Positions 32,655-42,590 of a DNA stretch of 64,000 bases are shown here, one piece after another (the stretch's first letter is position 1; every line of letters begins with the position of its first letter). The stretch is from positions 2,852,319 through 2,916,318 of the forward strand of contig AP018533.1 in the NCBI GenBank assembly GCA_003573975.1. The letters are read 5' to 3'. The translations under genes and the position numbers were made by a program. Under the pieces are notes generated by a model. The model saw only the letters and a list, made by a program, of their open reading frames with translations, searched no databases and was not told the origin of the DNA. Source of the stretch: Clostridiales bacterium CCNA10 (GTDB lineage Bacteria > Bacillota > Clostridia > Oscillospirales > Oscillospiraceae).

Positions 32655-33599
32655 TCAGGCCAGGACCGCCTCCAGCGCGGCCCAGCCGTTCCGCTCCCGC
32701 TTCCGGGTCACCCGCAGGCCGCTGCGGGCCAGGGCCTCCGCCACCTCGTGGGCCCGGCTGTCGAGGATACCGGAGCAGAGGAACACACCGCCCTCGGCCA
32801 GCAGGCCCGGCACCTGGGGCGCCAGGGGGATGATCACATCGGCCACAATGTTGGCCAGCACCAGCTGGTACCGCTCCTGGGCCAGCTCTGCCGCTAAGGC
32901 CCGGTCAGTGAGCACATCCCCCGCCCGGACAGTATAGCGTTCCTTCCCGATCCCGTTGAGAGCGGCGTTCTCATAGGCCACATCCACCGCCTTGGGGTCG
33001 ATGTCCACCGCAGAGGCCCGCTCTGCCCCCAGCACCAGGGCCGCGATGGACAGGATGCCGCTGCCGCAGCCCAGGTCCAGCACCCGGTCTCCCTGCCGGG
33101 TGTGGGCCTCCACACCCTCCAGGCACAGCTGGGTGGAGGCGTGGGACCCCGTCCCGAAGGTGAGCCCCGGGTTCAGATAGAAGGGGACCCGCCCCTGGGG
33201 GACCGGCTCCTCCCGCTCCCACTGGGGAACCACATAGAGGCGCTCTCCGATGGACAGCGGCTTATAGTACTTCTGCCAGCTGTACGCCCAGTCGTTGTCC
33301 ACCAGGGTGCGGGTGGTGTACTCGCACTCCAGGCCCCGGGTGTACCGCTCCAACTGGGTCCGGCCGTCCGCGTCGTCCGTGACATAGAACTTCACCCGGG
33401 TGACCCCCCGCATCCGCTCCATCAGCTCCTGATCCACATAGTCCCAGTACTGCCGGTTCTGCTCCAGGAACTGCTGGAACTCCGTCTCGTCCTCAATGAC
33501 CAGCCCGGTCATCCCCGCCGCCGTCAGCTTGGCCGTGATCTCATCCAGCCGCTCCGGGGTGGTGTTGATGGCAACCTCCAGCCACTTGATCTCATCCAT
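32655..33599 (-). CDS. prmA: Ribosomal protein L11 methyltransferase
   Basis: This 314-residue SAM-dependent enzyme trimethylates L11. The N-terminal substrate-recognition domain (MDEIKWLEVAINTTPERLDEI..) is followed by a linker (DWAYSWQKYYKPLSIG) and a Rossmann methyltransferase domain. The latter has NPGLTFGTGSHASTQLCLE, motif I VLDLGCGSGILSIAALVLGA, ASAVDIDPKAV and LANIVADVI. The ATG at 33599 has GGAAGGA 8 nt upstream. The gene ends a minus-strand group with degV and the DUF1836 gene. Confidence 0.95.
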   Translation of the reverse strand: MDEIKWLEVAINTTPERLDEITAKLTAAGMTGLVIEDETEFQQFLEQNRQYWDYVDQELMERMRGVTRVKFYVTDDADGRTQLERYTRGLECEYTTRTLVDNDWAYSWQKYYKPLSIGERLYVVPQWEREEPVPQGRVPFYLNPGLTFGTGSHASTQLCLEGVEAHTRQGDRVLDLGCGSGILSIAALVLGAERASAVDIDPKAVDVAYENAALNGIGKERYTVRAGDVLTDRALAAELAQERYQLVLANIVADVIIPLAPQVPGLLAEGGVFLCSGILDSRAHEVAEALARSGLRVTRKRERNGWAALEAVLA

Positions 33600-33644
33600 A
33601 GTACGATTCCTTCCCCATGTCATGATAATGTCAGCCGGAGCCGC

Positions 33645-34517
33645 TCAGCGCTCCGTCCCCAGATAGAACAGGGCCAGCGTCCCCGGCCCGGAGTGCGCCC
33701 CGATGACCGGCCCCACATAGTTGATGCGGACGTCCCGGGTCCCAAAGCGCTCCCGCACCATCTCCGCCACCTTGTCCGCGTCCCCGCGGCAGTCCCCGTG
33801 GCTGATGAACACGGTCTCCCGCCCCTCATCCGTCACCGTCTTTTCCATCCGGTCCACCAGGGTCTTCAGGGAGGCGTGACGGCCCCGGGCCTTTCCCACG
33901 GCGGTCAGCCTGCCCTCCTGGTCCACATGGAGCAGCGGCTTGATCTGGAGCATAGAGCCCAGCACAGCTGTGGTGGCCGTGATCCGCCCGCCCCGCTTTA
34001 AAAACTTCAGATCCTGTACGGTGAACTGGTGGCACACCGCCTGCTTATGGGTCTCCGCCCAGTCCCTGACCTCCTCAATGGTGCGTCCCTTCTTCTGCTC
34101 CCGGGCGGCCAGCCAAACCAGCAGGCCCTGCCCCAGGGAGGCGCACAGAGTATCCACCACATAAAGTTTCCGCTGGGGATACCGCTCCCGCAGCTCCTCC
34201 GCCGCCACCTCGGCGGAATTACAGGTCGTGGACAGCCCGGAGGAGAAGGCCAGGATGAGCACATCCTTCCCCGCCTGAAGCAGGGGCTCCACCGTATCGG
34301 TGTAGGCCGCTACATTGACGGCGGAGGTGGTGGCCAGCTCCCCCGCCCGGAGCATATCGTAAAACAGCGCCGGGTCCATCTCCCGATTGTCCGGAGTGTT
34401 CTCATAGGTCTCCCCCTGGATGGTAAAGCTCAGGGGCAGGACGGTCACACCGGCCTCCCGGACCATCTCCGCACTCAGGTCGGCGGAGGAGTCGGTTAGG
34501 ATCACATAATCAGGCAT
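33645..34517 (-). CDS. DegV family protein
   Basis: This 290-residue fatty-acid-binding EDD-fold protein contains DYVILTDSSADLSAEMV, LATTSAVNVAAYTDTV, ILAFSSGLSTTCNSAEVAAEEL, LKRGGRITATTAVLGSMLQIKPLLHVD and GPVIGAHSGPGTLALFYLG. Family members (FakB) present fatty acids to the kinase FakA in Firmicutes. No fakA is in the window, so that role is inference. It lies 45 bp upstream of prmA and about 70 bp after the DUF1836 gene, on the same strand. Confidence 0.93.
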   Translation of the reverse strand: MPDYVILTDSSADLSAEMVREAGVTVLPLSFTIQGETYENTPDNREMDPALFYDMLRAGELATTSAVNVAAYTDTVEPLLQAGKDVLILAFSSGLSTTCNSAEVAAEELRERYPQRKLYVVDTLCASLGQGLLVWLAAREQKKGRTIEEVRDWAETHKQAVCHQFTVQDLKFLKRGGRITATTAVLGSMLQIKPLLHVDQEGRLTAVGKARGRHASLKTLVDRMEKTVTDEGRETVFISHGDCRGDADKVAEMVRERFGTRDVRINYVGPVIGAHSGPGTLALFYLGTER

Positions 34518-34586
34518 TGCACAACCTCCTTGATCGTATCGTCATACCACAGGGCACACGCTCCGCCGGAGGCAGAGCACTTCCCA

Positions 34587-35120
34587 TCACCTTTTTCCTT
34601 TGGCCCGGTGCTCCTCCTCCGGAGGCTGGAGGATGTCCAGCAGCCGGGCGCAGGCCAGCTGGGCCGCATAGCTGCGCAGCGCCAGGTCCAGGGCCATCCG
34701 GGCCAGATCCTCCCTCTGGGCGGCGGGGTCGATGGAGGACGCCGTATCCGTGAGCGCCCGGTCCAGGGCCGCGCAGAAGTACTGGTACAACTCCTCCGGC
34801 GTCTTGTCCCGCGCCTCTCCCGCCGCGATGAGGATGCCCATATCCCGGACGGACAGCACCTTTTTCAGGGCGCACACCGCCGTCAGGTACCCCAAGTGGA
34901 TAGGGCCGTACCGCTTCCCAGCCGCCCGGGGCACCAGCCCCTCCTTGATATAGTTGTTCACCATGGCGGAGGTCAGTTCCTCGCTGTCATCAAAGTGGAT
35001 CAGCTGGCGGGGCAGATAGGAGATGATCTGATCCATATACAGGGCGATGTCCGGCAGCTCCCGCCAGTCGGCGGGGCGCTCCTGTTCCAGGCGCCGCTTC
35101 AGGTCCAGCAGTTCTTCCAT
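34587..35120 (-). CDS. DUF1836 protein
   Basis: This 177-residue protein has an N-terminal MerR-like helical region (LPDIALYMDQIISYLPRQL, SAMVNNYIKEGLVPRAAGKRYGPIHLGYLTAVCALKKVLSVRDM) typical of DUF1836. The C-terminal helical region is charged and alanine-rich. The fold suggests DNA binding, but no target is known. It often neighbours degV, as here. It is the first gene of the degV-prmA group. Confidence 0.85.
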   Translation of the reverse strand: MEELLDLKRRLEQERPADWRELPDIALYMDQIISYLPRQLIHFDDSEELTSAMVNNYIKEGLVPRAAGKRYGPIHLGYLTAVCALKKVLSVRDMGILIAAGEARDKTPEELYQYFCAALDRALTDTASSIDPAAQREDLARMALDLALRSYAAQLACARLLDILQPPEEEHRAKGKR

Positions 35121-35203
35121 ACCCGTCTCCCCTTGTCTCTGGTTTCTCTCCCGCCTCTGTCCGGGCCGTCCGGATCATGGACGGGATAATCCGATAATCA
35201 TTA

Positions 35204-35232
35204 TGCTATCACGTCATAATGAAAAAAGCAAT
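35204..35232 (-). promoter_or_regulatory. Promoter of DUF1836-degV-prmA
   Basis: Minus strand TTGCTT (35227-35232) and TAGCAT (35204-35209) have a 17-bp spacer, in an AT-rich gap after the CmpB-like gene. Confidence 0.55.
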
Positions 35233-35234
35233 TC

Positions 35235-36185
35235 TCAATTTCCACGGCGCTCCAGCCGGCGGCGCAGACGCTCCAGAGCGGGCTGATGGACGGTGGACCG
35301 CATCCCCGGGAAGGCCCGCAGCAGACGCCGCTGCCCGAAGATGCGGCTCTGTCTGGCCTCATCCAGCCGTGCCCACAGCTCCCGCAGGTCCTCTTCCCGC
35401 TTCTCCAGCCACTCCGCCTGGTCCATCTGAAGCTGGAATCTGTGCTGGGCCAGGGAGTCCTTGGCCTCGTCCAGGGCGTCCCGCACCCCTTCCAGACCAT
35501 TCTGAAGCTCCGATCTGCGGGCAGCCAGAACCTCCCGCAGGTCATCCAACTCCTCCTGGAGGTCCGTCCGCAGGCCGTCTCCAATCTCCGCGGCGTCCAG
35601 CACCCGGTCGGCCAGGTTCGCCCCCAGCTCGTTGGACATCTCCTTGATGCCGGCGGCCAGCTCATCCAGCTGGCTCAGCTGCCGGTTCATACGGGCAATG
35701 GTGCGCACCGTGGCGGCCAGATCCACCGCCATGACCGCGGAAAAGAGAGCCAGCAGCCCCACTCCCATGGGATAAGGGACCGTTCGGATGCACCACAGGA
35801 CAGAGGGATGCAGCAGCTTGACCACAAACAGGCAGGCCAGCCCCCAGGCAATGGAGAAGCGCAGGCAGATATAGCCACCCAGGTTAAAGGGCTCCTGGGA
35901 GTAGTCCCACCAGCGCTGGTGAAACAGCCGCTCCAGCACAAAGCCGGTCAGCCACTCCAGCAGGGAGGTCAGGGCCACCGACCCAAGGAAGAGCAGCAGC
36001 AGGTTCCCCCGCAGAGGTTCCAGCACCCACAGTACAATGACCACACCGAAGCCGTAGACCGGACAGACCGGCCCGTTGAGAAAGCCCCGGTTGACGAACC
36101 GCCCGGTCTTGAGGGCGGCATAACTCACTTCCGTACACCACCCCAGAAAGGCGTAGATAAAAAAGATCCAAAGCAGATGATACAT
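35235..36185 (-). CDS. CmpB-like putative ABC-transporter permease membrane protein
   Basis: This 316-residue protein has an N-terminal membrane domain with about five hydrophobic segments (MYHLLWIFFIYAFLGWCTEV, VCPVYGFGVVIVLWVL, LLLLFLGSVALTSLLEWLTG..). These match the CmpB family (gate region FLGWCTEVSYAALKTGRFVNRGFLNGPVCPVYG). The C-terminal cytoplasmic half (residues 190-316) is a long charged coiled coil rich in Leu/Glu/Arg. No ABC ATPase is adjacent, so the transporter label is only a family label. Start ATG 36185 with GGGGAGG close upstream. A weak promoter (TGGACT/TATACT) precedes it. Confidence 0.8.
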   Translation of the reverse strand: MYHLLWIFFIYAFLGWCTEVSYAALKTGRFVNRGFLNGPVCPVYGFGVVIVLWVLEPLRGNLLLLFLGSVALTSLLEWLTGFVLERLFHQRWWDYSQEPFNLGGYICLRFSIAWGLACLFVVKLLHPSVLWCIRTVPYPMGVGLLALFSAVMAVDLAATVRTIARMNRQLSQLDELAAGIKEMSNELGANLADRVLDAAEIGDGLRTDLQEELDDLREVLAARRSELQNGLEGVRDALDEAKDSLAQHRFQLQMDQAEWLEKREEDLRELWARLDEARQSRIFGQRRLLRAFPGMRSTVHQPALERLRRRLERRGN

Positions 36186-36295
36186 GGGGCCTCCCCGCCG
36201 CGCCGGACACATCCGGAGCCATTCAATTCGTCATAGTATAACGCCAACTGGGAGAAAAGTCCAGCATTTTGTGATGAATGTGCCGGAACGGGCAT

Positions 36296-36327
36296 GAAAA
36301 AAGACCGCTGTACAACACAGCAGTCTT
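36296..36327 (-). terminator. rpmF terminator
   Basis: An 11-bp stem with one G-T pair (36301-36311 and 36317-36327) is followed by six T on the minus strand. Confidence 0.88.
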
Positions 36328-36339
36328 TCTTCCCGCAAA

Positions 36340-36525
36340 TCACTGGGCCTCAACCTGGCCGAAGGAACGGCCGTTGTAGGTCAGGCAATTTTTGCACATC
36401 CGGTGAGGTAGCCGATAGGCACCGCACTTGGGGCAGGTCACGATACCGGGAGTCTCCAGCTTCCAGTGGGAGCTGCGCCGCTTATCGCGCCGGGCCTTGG
36501 ACACTTTTCTCTTAGGAACCGCCAT
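36340..36525 (-). CDS. rpmF: 50S ribosomal protein L32
   Basis: 61 residues from the ATG at 36525 ([22 protein letters not shown]), with GGAGG 8 nt upstream. It keeps the zinc-ribbon cysteines ([18 protein letters not shown]), so it is the zinc-binding form. It follows the yceD-like gene by 46 bp, the standard bacterial order. Confidence 0.97.
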   Translation of the reverse strand: MAVPKRKVSKARRDKRRSSHWKLETPGIVTCPKCGAYRLPHRMCKNCLTYNGRSFGQVEAQ

Positions 36526-36571
36526 TGGTGACACCTCCTTCGGTTAATGTGCTGTCATCAGCACGTTTGGA

Positions 36572-37078
36572 CTACTCAGTTTCATCATCCAACAGCTGCG
36601 CAAGCGCCGCCAATCGTGGATCCACTTCAGGTCTGCACCCGCAGGGGCCGAGGTTCAGATCGGCACCGCACTTGGCACACAGCCCTTTGCAGTCTTCTGA
36701 GCAAAGGTTTGTTGTATCCATCGCGAGGACGAAGGCCGTGGTGACCACCTCGTCCAGATCCAGCTCGTTCCCGTCCAGCAGAAAAATCTCGTCCTCACTG
36801 TCCTCGTTCTCCAGCTCCTCAGCCAGCAGACTATCCAGCGGGACGACCTTCTCCCGGGAAAATTCCTTCCCACAGCGGTCACAGACCAGATCCAACTCCG
36901 AGCGGGCCGTTCCGTTCAGCACCAAGGCGCCCGCGTGGTTGATCACGCTGCCCTCTGCCACAACAGGCCGGGTAATCGGCTTTCTCCCATAAAAGTCCAG
37001 CTGGGACAGGTCCAGCTGATACTGGAAGGACTTCTCCGCGTCCGGCCTATGGATGACGTCTCGCAGATCCAGCCGCAT
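36572..37078 (-). CDS. YceD/DUF177 family protein
   Basis: A 168-residue DUF177 protein. Paired cysteines (CDRCGKEF near residue 66; CSEDCKGLCAKCGADLNLGPCGC near 125-150) and an acidic centre (ELENEDSEDEIFLLDG) are typical. The family is linked to 23S rRNA synthesis or ribosome assembly through its conserved pairing with rpmF, and it is the upstream partner of rpmF here. It has its own strong promoter. Confidence 0.92.
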   Translation of the reverse strand: MRLDLRDVIHRPDAEKSFQYQLDLSQLDFYGRKPITRPVVAEGSVINHAGALVLNGTARSELDLVCDRCGKEFSREKVVPLDSLLAEELENEDSEDEIFLLDGNELDLDEVVTTAFVLAMDTTNLCSEDCKGLCAKCGADLNLGPCGCRPEVDPRLAALAQLLDDETE

Positions 37079-37133
37079 CGGTTACCCTCCTCTGGGGATA
37101 CAGACCCCTTACTCGCATAATGGTACGGAAGAT

Positions 37134-37162
37134 ATTATACTGATTCTCCACAGAAATGTCAA
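37134..37162 (-). promoter_or_regulatory. yceD-rpmF promoter
   Basis: Minus strand consensus TTGACA (37157-37162) and TATAAT (37134-37139) have a 17-bp spacer. Confidence 0.92.
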
Positions 37163-37246
37163 ACCTTTTTTTGTGGTTGACAAATATATTTTTTTATGCT
37201 GGAATTGCAGTAGAATGCTCAAATCAGACAAAAGGATCGGTGCGCC

Positions 37247-38230
37247 ATGAAAGAATTCACCATTGGAAAGAACGACGCTGGTCAGCGGCTGGACCGCTGG
37301 CTGGCCAAGACCCTCCCCCTGCTCCCCGCCCCTCTGGCCCAGAAGTACATCCGGCTCAAGCGGGTCAAGGTCAACGGGAAGGGTTCCAAGCGGGATGTGC
37401 GCCTGGCCGTAGGCGACCTCCTTCAATTATATATCAACGACGAGTTTTTCGACCGCCCCACACCGGAGAACGCCTTTCTCTCCCTCTATCAGCCCAAGCT
37501 GAATATTTTATATGAGGATGAGCACATCCTTCTGGTGGACAAGCGCCCCGGTCTGGTGGTCCACCCCGACGAGAGCGAACGGGTCAACACCCTGCTCACC
37601 CACATCCAGGCCTACCTCTACCAGAAAAAGGAATGGTCCCCCTATTGGGAGAACTCCTTTGCCCCCGCCCTATGCAACCGCATCGACCGGAACACCGGCG
37701 GCATCGTCATCGCCGCCAAGACCGCCGAGGGCCTGCGGGTAATGAACCAGAAGATCAAGGACCGTGAACTGGAAAAGCGCTACCTCTGTGTGATCCACGG
37801 GACGATGCCCCAGCGGAAGGGAAAGCTGGAGGGCTATCTATGGAAGGATGAGGTGAAAAAGCAGGTCTATGTCCGCTCCAAGCCTGTTCCGGGGGCCAAG
37901 ACCGCCGTCACCCTCTACCGCACCCTGGCCGTCCGGAACGGTCTCTCTCTGGTGGAGTGCGAGCTGGTCACCGGCCGCACCCATCAGATCCGCGCCCAGT
38001 TCTCCGCCTCCGGCCATCCCCTGCTTGGGGACGGGAAGTATGGCAGCGAGCGGGATAACCGGAGGTATGGCCGCCACGGACAGGCCCTGTACTCCTACCG
38101 TCTCTCCTTCCGCTTCACCACCGACGCCGGCCCTCTGGAGCCCCTCAACGGCCGCAGCTGGCAGGTGGAGGAGGTGGACTTTGTACAGGAGTATTTTCCC
38201 GGTTTCTCCCTGCCACGGACAGAGGGATGA
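37247..38230 (+). CDS. RluA-family pseudouridine synthase
   Basis: This 327-residue enzyme isomerises uridine in rRNA. An N-terminal S4 RNA-binding domain (residues 10-70, QRLDRWLAKTLPLLPAPLAQKYIRLKRVKVNGKGSK) precedes the catalytic domain. Catalytic aspartate lies in LCNRIDRNTGGIVIAAKT. Other motifs are ILYEDEHILLVDKRPGLVVHP and LVTGRTHQIRAQFSASGHPLLGD. It is RluC/RluD-like; the target position cannot be assigned. The ribosome site before ATG 37247 is weak. A TTGACA at 37178 with TGGAAT 17 bp further could be its promoter. Confidence 0.92.
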   Translation: MKEFTIGKNDAGQRLDRWLAKTLPLLPAPLAQKYIRLKRVKVNGKGSKRDVRLAVGDLLQLYINDEFFDRPTPENAFLSLYQPKLNILYEDEHILLVDKRPGLVVHPDESERVNTLLTHIQAYLYQKKEWSPYWENSFAPALCNRIDRNTGGIVIAAKTAEGLRVMNQKIKDRELEKRYLCVIHGTMPQRKGKLEGYLWKDEVKKQVYVRSKPVPGAKTAVTLYRTLAVRNGLSLVECELVTGRTHQIRAQFSASGHPLLGDGKYGSERDNRRYGRHGQALYSYRLSFRFTTDAGPLEPLNGRSWQVEEVDFVQEYFPGFSLPRTEG

Positions 38231-38314
38231 CTCTTTGACGTTTTGCCCTGTCTCTCCATAAATTTTCTCCCGATTTTTCCCGTAAAATTTCCCCTATATT
38301 TTCGACAAAATCCA

Positions 38315-38343
38315 TTGACATTTCTAAGGTAAACAGATATAGT
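38315..38343 (+). promoter_or_regulatory. potABCD promoter
   Basis: TTGACA (38315-38320) and TATAGT (38338-38343) have a 17-bp spacer. The leader is about 113 nt and contains a small AGTCC/GGACT hairpin. Confidence 0.85.
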
Positions 38344-38462
38344 TGATTGCGCTATCCGTGAATCCCCGCACAGGCAGTCCTCTGTCCCTCCAGGGCGGAC
38401 TCCAGCGGGAACTAAACCGAGGGAGCTGACATTTTTTATTGAATAGAAATGGGGGAGGATCT

Positions 38463-39644
38463 ATGCCGAAAGAGCTGATCCGTCTGGCCAACTGTACTAT
38501 GGCGTTTGACGGCGAGGTCGTGCTGGACAACATCAATCTATACATCAACGATCAGGAATTCCTCACGCTGCTGGGTCCCAGTGGGTGCGGCAAAACCACC
38601 ACACTTCGTATCATTGGCGGTTTTCAGACGCCCACACAGGGGGACGTTTTTTTTGACGGCGTGAGGATCAATGATGTTCCGCCCCATAAGCGGACCATCA
38701 ACACCGTGTTCCAGCGGTACGCCCTTTTCCCCCACCTGAATGTATTTGAAAACATCGCCTTTGGCCTTCGGATCCCAAAGACCGACCCAGAGAGCCGCCG
38801 GAAGGTCAAGCTTCCGGAGTCTGAGATCCAGGAGCGGGTGCTGGAGATGCTGAAGGTGGTCAACCTGAAGGGCTTTGAGAAGCGGGCGGTCTCCTCTCTG
38901 TCCGGCGGCCAGCAGCAGCGGGTCGCCATCGCCCGTGCTCTGGTGAACCGGCCCAAGGTCCTTCTGCTGGACGAGCCTCTGGGCGCGCTGGATCTGCGTC
39001 TGCGCAAGGATATGCAGATCGAACTCAAGCGCATCCAGCAGGCCATGGGCATCACCTTCATCTACGTCACCCACGACCAGGAGGAGGCCCTGGCCATGTC
39101 CGACACTGTGGTGGTCATGGACGAGGGAAAGATCCAGCAGATCGGCACCCCGGAGGACATTTATAACGAGCCTAAGAACGCCTTTGTGGCCGACTTCATC
39201 GGCGAGTCCAACATCATCGACGGCATCATGCGGGCCGACGGCGTGGTGGAGATCTTCAACCGCCGTTTCCAGTGCCTGGACAAGGGCTTCGCTAAGGACG
39301 AGCCGGTGGACGTGGTCATCCGCCCAGAGGACGTGGATATCGTCCCCGAGGGGCAGGGTCAGCTGAAGGGTACGGTCACCTCTGTCACCTTCAAGGGGAT
39401 GCAGTACGACATCATCGTGGACTTCTACGGCTTCAAGTGGCTGATCCAGACCACCGATCTGTCCCCCGTGGGCTCCCGTATCGGGATCAAGATCGATCCT
39501 GACGGCATCCATGTGATGAAAAAGAGCCACTACTCCGGGATGTTCGGGGACTACTCCTCGTACAGTGAGGAGTATGAGGAGATCAGCGACGCCGACTACG
39601 ATCCCGAGGCGGAGGATCAGGAGGCGGAACATGAAGAAGAATAA
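38463..39644 (+). CDS. potA: Spermidine/putrescine ABC transporter ATP-binding protein
   Basis: This 393-residue importer ATPase has Walker [10 protein letters not shown] (near residue 40), Q-loop ([13 protein letters not shown]), signature [15 protein letters not shown], Walker [13 protein letters not shown] and switch His ([10 protein letters not shown]). A C-terminal TOBE domain (residues 290-370) follows. The last 25 residues form an acidic tail ([19 protein letters not shown]). GGGGAGG is 5 nt before the ATG at 38463. It is the first gene of the potABCD operon. Confidence 0.95.
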   Translation: MPKELIRLANCTMAFDGEVVLDNINLYINDQEFLTLLGPSGCGKTTTLRIIGGFQTPTQGDVFFDGVRINDVPPHKRTINTVFQRYALFPHLNVFENIAFGLRIPKTDPESRRKVKLPESEIQERVLEMLKVVNLKGFEKRAVSSLSGGQQQRVAIARALVNRPKVLLLDEPLGALDLRLRKDMQIELKRIQQAMGITFIYVTHDQEEALAMSDTVVVMDEGKIQQIGTPEDIYNEPKNAFVADFIGESNIIDGIMRADGVVEIFNRRFQCLDKGFAKDEPVDVVIRPEDVDIVPEGQGQLKGTVTSVTFKGMQYDIIVDFYGFKWLIQTTDLSPVGSRIGIKIDPDGIHVMKKSHYSGMFGDYSSYSEEYEEISDADYDPEAEDQEAEHEEE

Positions 39645-40488
39645 GCTGGCCCTGTTCTCCGCCCCCTATGTGCTGTGGATGGCCGTCTTTGTGGTCATCC
39701 CCATTCTGATGATCGTCGTCTACGCCTTCTCCTCCGCGGGGGGCGGCTTTACACTGGAGAACTTTGCCCGGATCGGCGACTACATGGTGGTATTCACCCG
39801 CTCTTTCAAGCTGGCCTTCATCGCCACCGCCATCTGCCTGCTGCTGGGCTACCCCGTCTCCTGCTTCCTGGCCCGGGAGGGCCCCCGGTTCCAGCGTGTG
39901 GCCATGATGCTCATCATGCTGCCCATGTGGATGAATTTCCTGCTGCGGACCTACGCCTGGATGTCCCTTCTGGAGAACACCGGCCTGCTGAACCGTTTTT
40001 TTGAGGCCATCGGCCTGTTTGACCTGATCAACGGCATATTCGGCACAAACCTGGAATATTTTAAGATGATTAACACCCAGGGGGCTGTGGTGCTGGGCAT
40101 GGTCTATAACTTCCTGCCCTTTATGATCCTGCCCATCTACTCGGTGATCGTCAAGCTGGACCACCGGCTCATCGAGGCCGCCCGGGATCTGGGGGCTGAC
40201 TCGGCCACCGTGTTCCGGCGGGTCACTCTGCCCCTGTCGCTCCCCGGGGTCCTCTCCGGCATCACCATGGTGTTTGTCCCCGCAGTCTCCACCTTCGCCA
40301 TCTCCCAGCTACTGGGAGGCGGCAAGCAGCTCCTGCTGGGCAACCTCATCGAAATGCAGTTCAAGGGAACGGCCTACAACCCCCAGTTGGGCTCCGCCGT
40401 TGCCCTGGTGATGATGCTGGTGGTGGTGGTCTGTATGACTGTGATGAATCGCTTCGGTGAGGGCGAAGAACAGGCGGTGATGCTATGA
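39631..40488 (+). CDS. potB: Spermidine/putrescine ABC transporter permease
   Basis: A 285-residue permease with six membrane spans and the EAA loop ([29 protein letters not shown]) that contacts PotA. The ATG at 39631 overlaps the end of potA by 14 bp and has AGGAGG about 7 nt upstream, so translation is coupled. Confidence 0.94.
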   Translation: MKKNKLALFSAPYVLWMAVFVVIPILMIVVYAFSSAGGGFTLENFARIGDYMVVFTRSFKLAFIATAICLLLGYPVSCFLAREGPRFQRVAMMLIMLPMWMNFLLRTYAWMSLLENTGLLNRFFEAIGLFDLINGIFGTNLEYFKMINTQGAVVLGMVYNFLPFMILPIYSVIVKLDHRLIEAARDLGADSATVFRRVTLPLSLPGVLSGITMVFVPAVSTFAISQLLGGGKQLLLGNLIEMQFKGTAYNPQLGSAVALVMMLVVVVCMTVMNRFGEGEEQAVML

Positions 40489-41351
40489 ACCGGAAACCCT
40501 CTCTGTTCAGCCGCCTGATGACCGGACTGATTTTTCTCTTCCTTTACGCCCCCATCTTTGTCCTCATCATCTTTTCCTTCAACAACTCCAAAAGCCGCTC
40601 TGTATGGGCCGGCTTCACCTTGGATTGGTACGACAAGCTGTTCCACGATCAAATGATCCTGGACGCCCTGTACACCACCCTGGCCGTCTCAGTGCTGGCG
40701 GCAGTCATCGCCACCGTTGCGGGCACCTTTGCCGCCATCGGCTTCTACAATATGAAAAAACGCTGGCGCACTCCGCTGATGACGGTGAACAACATCCCCA
40801 TGGTCAACGCGGAGATCGTCACCGGCGTCTCCCTCTGCCTGTTCTTCGTGGCCTTTTTCAACCTTTGGGGGGATTTTGCCCACTGGGTCAACGGAGCCTT
40901 CGGGCTCCAGCTGCCCGAGCAGCTGTACCTGGGCTTCGGCACCATGCTCATCGCCCACATCACCTTCAACATCCCCTATGTGATCCTGTCTATCATGCCC
41001 AAGCTGCGGCAGATGGACAAGAACCTGGTGGATGCGGCCCAGGACCTGGGCTGTACCTGGATGCAGGCGTTTTGGAAGGTGGTTGTCCCGGAGATCAAGC
41101 CGGGCATCATCAATGGCCTGCTCATTGCCTTCACCATGTCAGTGGATGACTTCGTTATCAGCTACTTCACCGCCGGCTCCAGCACGGCCAACCTGGCCAT
41201 GCGCATCTACGCCATGACCAAGAAACGTATCAGCCCGGAGGTCAACGCAGTATCCACTTTGTTGTTTGTCACCGTCCTGGTCCTTCTTGTTATCATCAAT
41301 GTGCGGGAGGCCCGCCAGGAGCGTGCCGCCGCAAAACAGCGCATCACGTAA
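40485..41351 (+). CDS. potC: Spermidine/putrescine ABC transporter permease
   Basis: A 288-residue permease with six membrane spans and an EAA-type loop (DAAQDLGCTWMQAFWKVVVPEIKPGIING). It overlaps potB by 4 bp (ATGA). With PotB it forms the membrane channel for polyamines. Confidence 0.94.
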   Translation: MNRKPSLFSRLMTGLIFLFLYAPIFVLIIFSFNNSKSRSVWAGFTLDWYDKLFHDQMILDALYTTLAVSVLAAVIATVAGTFAAIGFYNMKKRWRTPLMTVNNIPMVNAEIVTGVSLCLFFVAFFNLWGDFAHWVNGAFGLQLPEQLYLGFGTMLIAHITFNIPYVILSIMPKLRQMDKNLVDAAQDLGCTWMQAFWKVVVPEIKPGIINGLLIAFTMSVDDFVISYFTAGSSTANLAMRIYAMTKKRISPEVNAVSTLLFVTVLVLLVIINVREARQERAAAKQRIT

Positions 41352-41410
41352 TTTTTGCGGTGGTCCCATCGTGAAAATAAAATTTTGAACACCATTGGAG
41401 GAATGATCAA

Positions 41411-42517
41411 TTGAAAAAAACAGTTTCCCTGACCCTGGCTTTGACCCTCTCCGCCGGTCTGCTGGCCGGCTGCTCCGGCGGCAGTGATCCCGCCGGCTCC
41501 GGCAGCTCCGAAAAGCGCGTTGTCAATGTGTGCAGCTGGGGCGAATATATCGACGAGAGCCTGATCGACGAATTTGAGCACGAGACCGGGATCGAAGTCA
41601 ACTACCAGACCGTCCCCAGCAACGAAGAGCTCTATTCCATGCTCAAGACCGGCGGCGCCAACTATGACGTGGTGGTCCCCTCTGACTACATGATCTCCCA
41701 GCTGATCGAAGAGGGGATGCTGGCCGAGCTGGACTATGACAATATCCCCAACTTCTCCCTGATTGATGACCGGTTCAAGAACCTGTCCTACGATCCTGAG
41801 AACAAGTACACCGTCCCCTACACCTGGGGCACGCTGGGCATCATCTACAACAGCGCCATGGTGGAGGAGCCCATCACCAGCTGGGACGCCATGTTTGATC
41901 CCCAGTACGCCGACCAGGTCCTGATGATCAACAACTCCCGGGACGCTCTGGGCATCGCTCTGATGGATCTGAACTACTCCGTGAACACCGACAGCGAGGA
42001 GGAGCTGCGGGCCGCCTATGACCTTCTGGCCCAGGCCAAGGAGGCCGGCGTCTACCAGGCCTTTGTCATGGACGAGGTGTTCGACAAGATGGAGACCGGA
42101 GAGGCCGCCATCTCCGCCTACTATGCCGGCGACTATCTGACCATGCTGGAGACCAACCCCGACCTGAAGTATGTGGTCCCCGAGGAGGGCTCCAACTGGT
42201 TCGTGGATGCCATGTGCGTGCTGAAGGACGCGGAGAACAAGGACGAGGCTGAGGAGTGGATCAACTTCCTCTGTTCCACGGACGCCTCCCTGAAGAACAT
42301 GGACTATATCTGGTACGCCTCCCCCAACAAGGAGGCCCTGGAGCAGTACCCTGAGTACTACGAGGAGACCTACGGCGAGGAGCTGGACCCCGAGCTCTAT
42401 GAGATCATGGCCCCCCCCCAGGAAGTCCTGAAAAACTGTGAGGCCTACCTGGTCCGCCCCGCAGCCACCCGCACCCTGTACAACGATCTGTGGACTGATC
42501 TTGGCATCTTGGCCTGA
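41411..42517 (+). CDS. potD: Spermidine/putrescine-binding lipoprotein
   Basis: A 368-residue extracellular substrate-binding protein. It begins with TTG at 41411 (GGAGG 9 nt upstream), a lipoprotein signal peptide and lipobox LLAGC, then a Gly/Ser-rich linker. The type II periplasmic-binding fold follows (VVNVCSWGEYIDESLIDEFEHE, YDVVVPSDYMISQLIEEGML, PYTWGTLGIIYNS). The W and D/E residues around these match the polyamine-binding family. It is the last gene of potABCD. Confidence 0.94.
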   Translation: MKKTVSLTLALTLSAGLLAGCSGGSDPAGSGSSEKRVVNVCSWGEYIDESLIDEFEHETGIEVNYQTVPSNEELYSMLKTGGANYDVVVPSDYMISQLIEEGMLAELDYDNIPNFSLIDDRFKNLSYDPENKYTVPYTWGTLGIIYNSAMVEEPITSWDAMFDPQYADQVLMINNSRDALGIALMDLNYSVNTDSEEELRAAYDLLAQAKEAGVYQAFVMDEVFDKMETGEAAISAYYAGDYLTMLETNPDLKYVVPEEGSNWFVDAMCVLKDAENKDEAEEWINFLCSTDASLKNMDYIWYASPNKEALEQYPEYYEETYGEELDPELYEIMAPPQEVLKNCEAYLVRPAATRTLYNDLWTDLGILA

Positions 42518-42553
42518 TGGTCATCTGATGTAAATCCAACAAAAATACAGATC

Positions 42554-42590
42554 AGCAGCCCTGGGACCTCTGGACCCAGGGCTGCTTTTT
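42554..42590 (+). terminator. potABCD terminator
   Basis: A 15-bp stem (AGCAGCCCTGGGACC / GGACCCAGGGCTGCT, one mismatch) is followed by TTTT. Confidence 0.9.

Noticed and set aside
38344-38462. Riboswitch in the potA leader
   Set aside because: One small hairpin only, with no terminator alternative or recognised aptamer motif.
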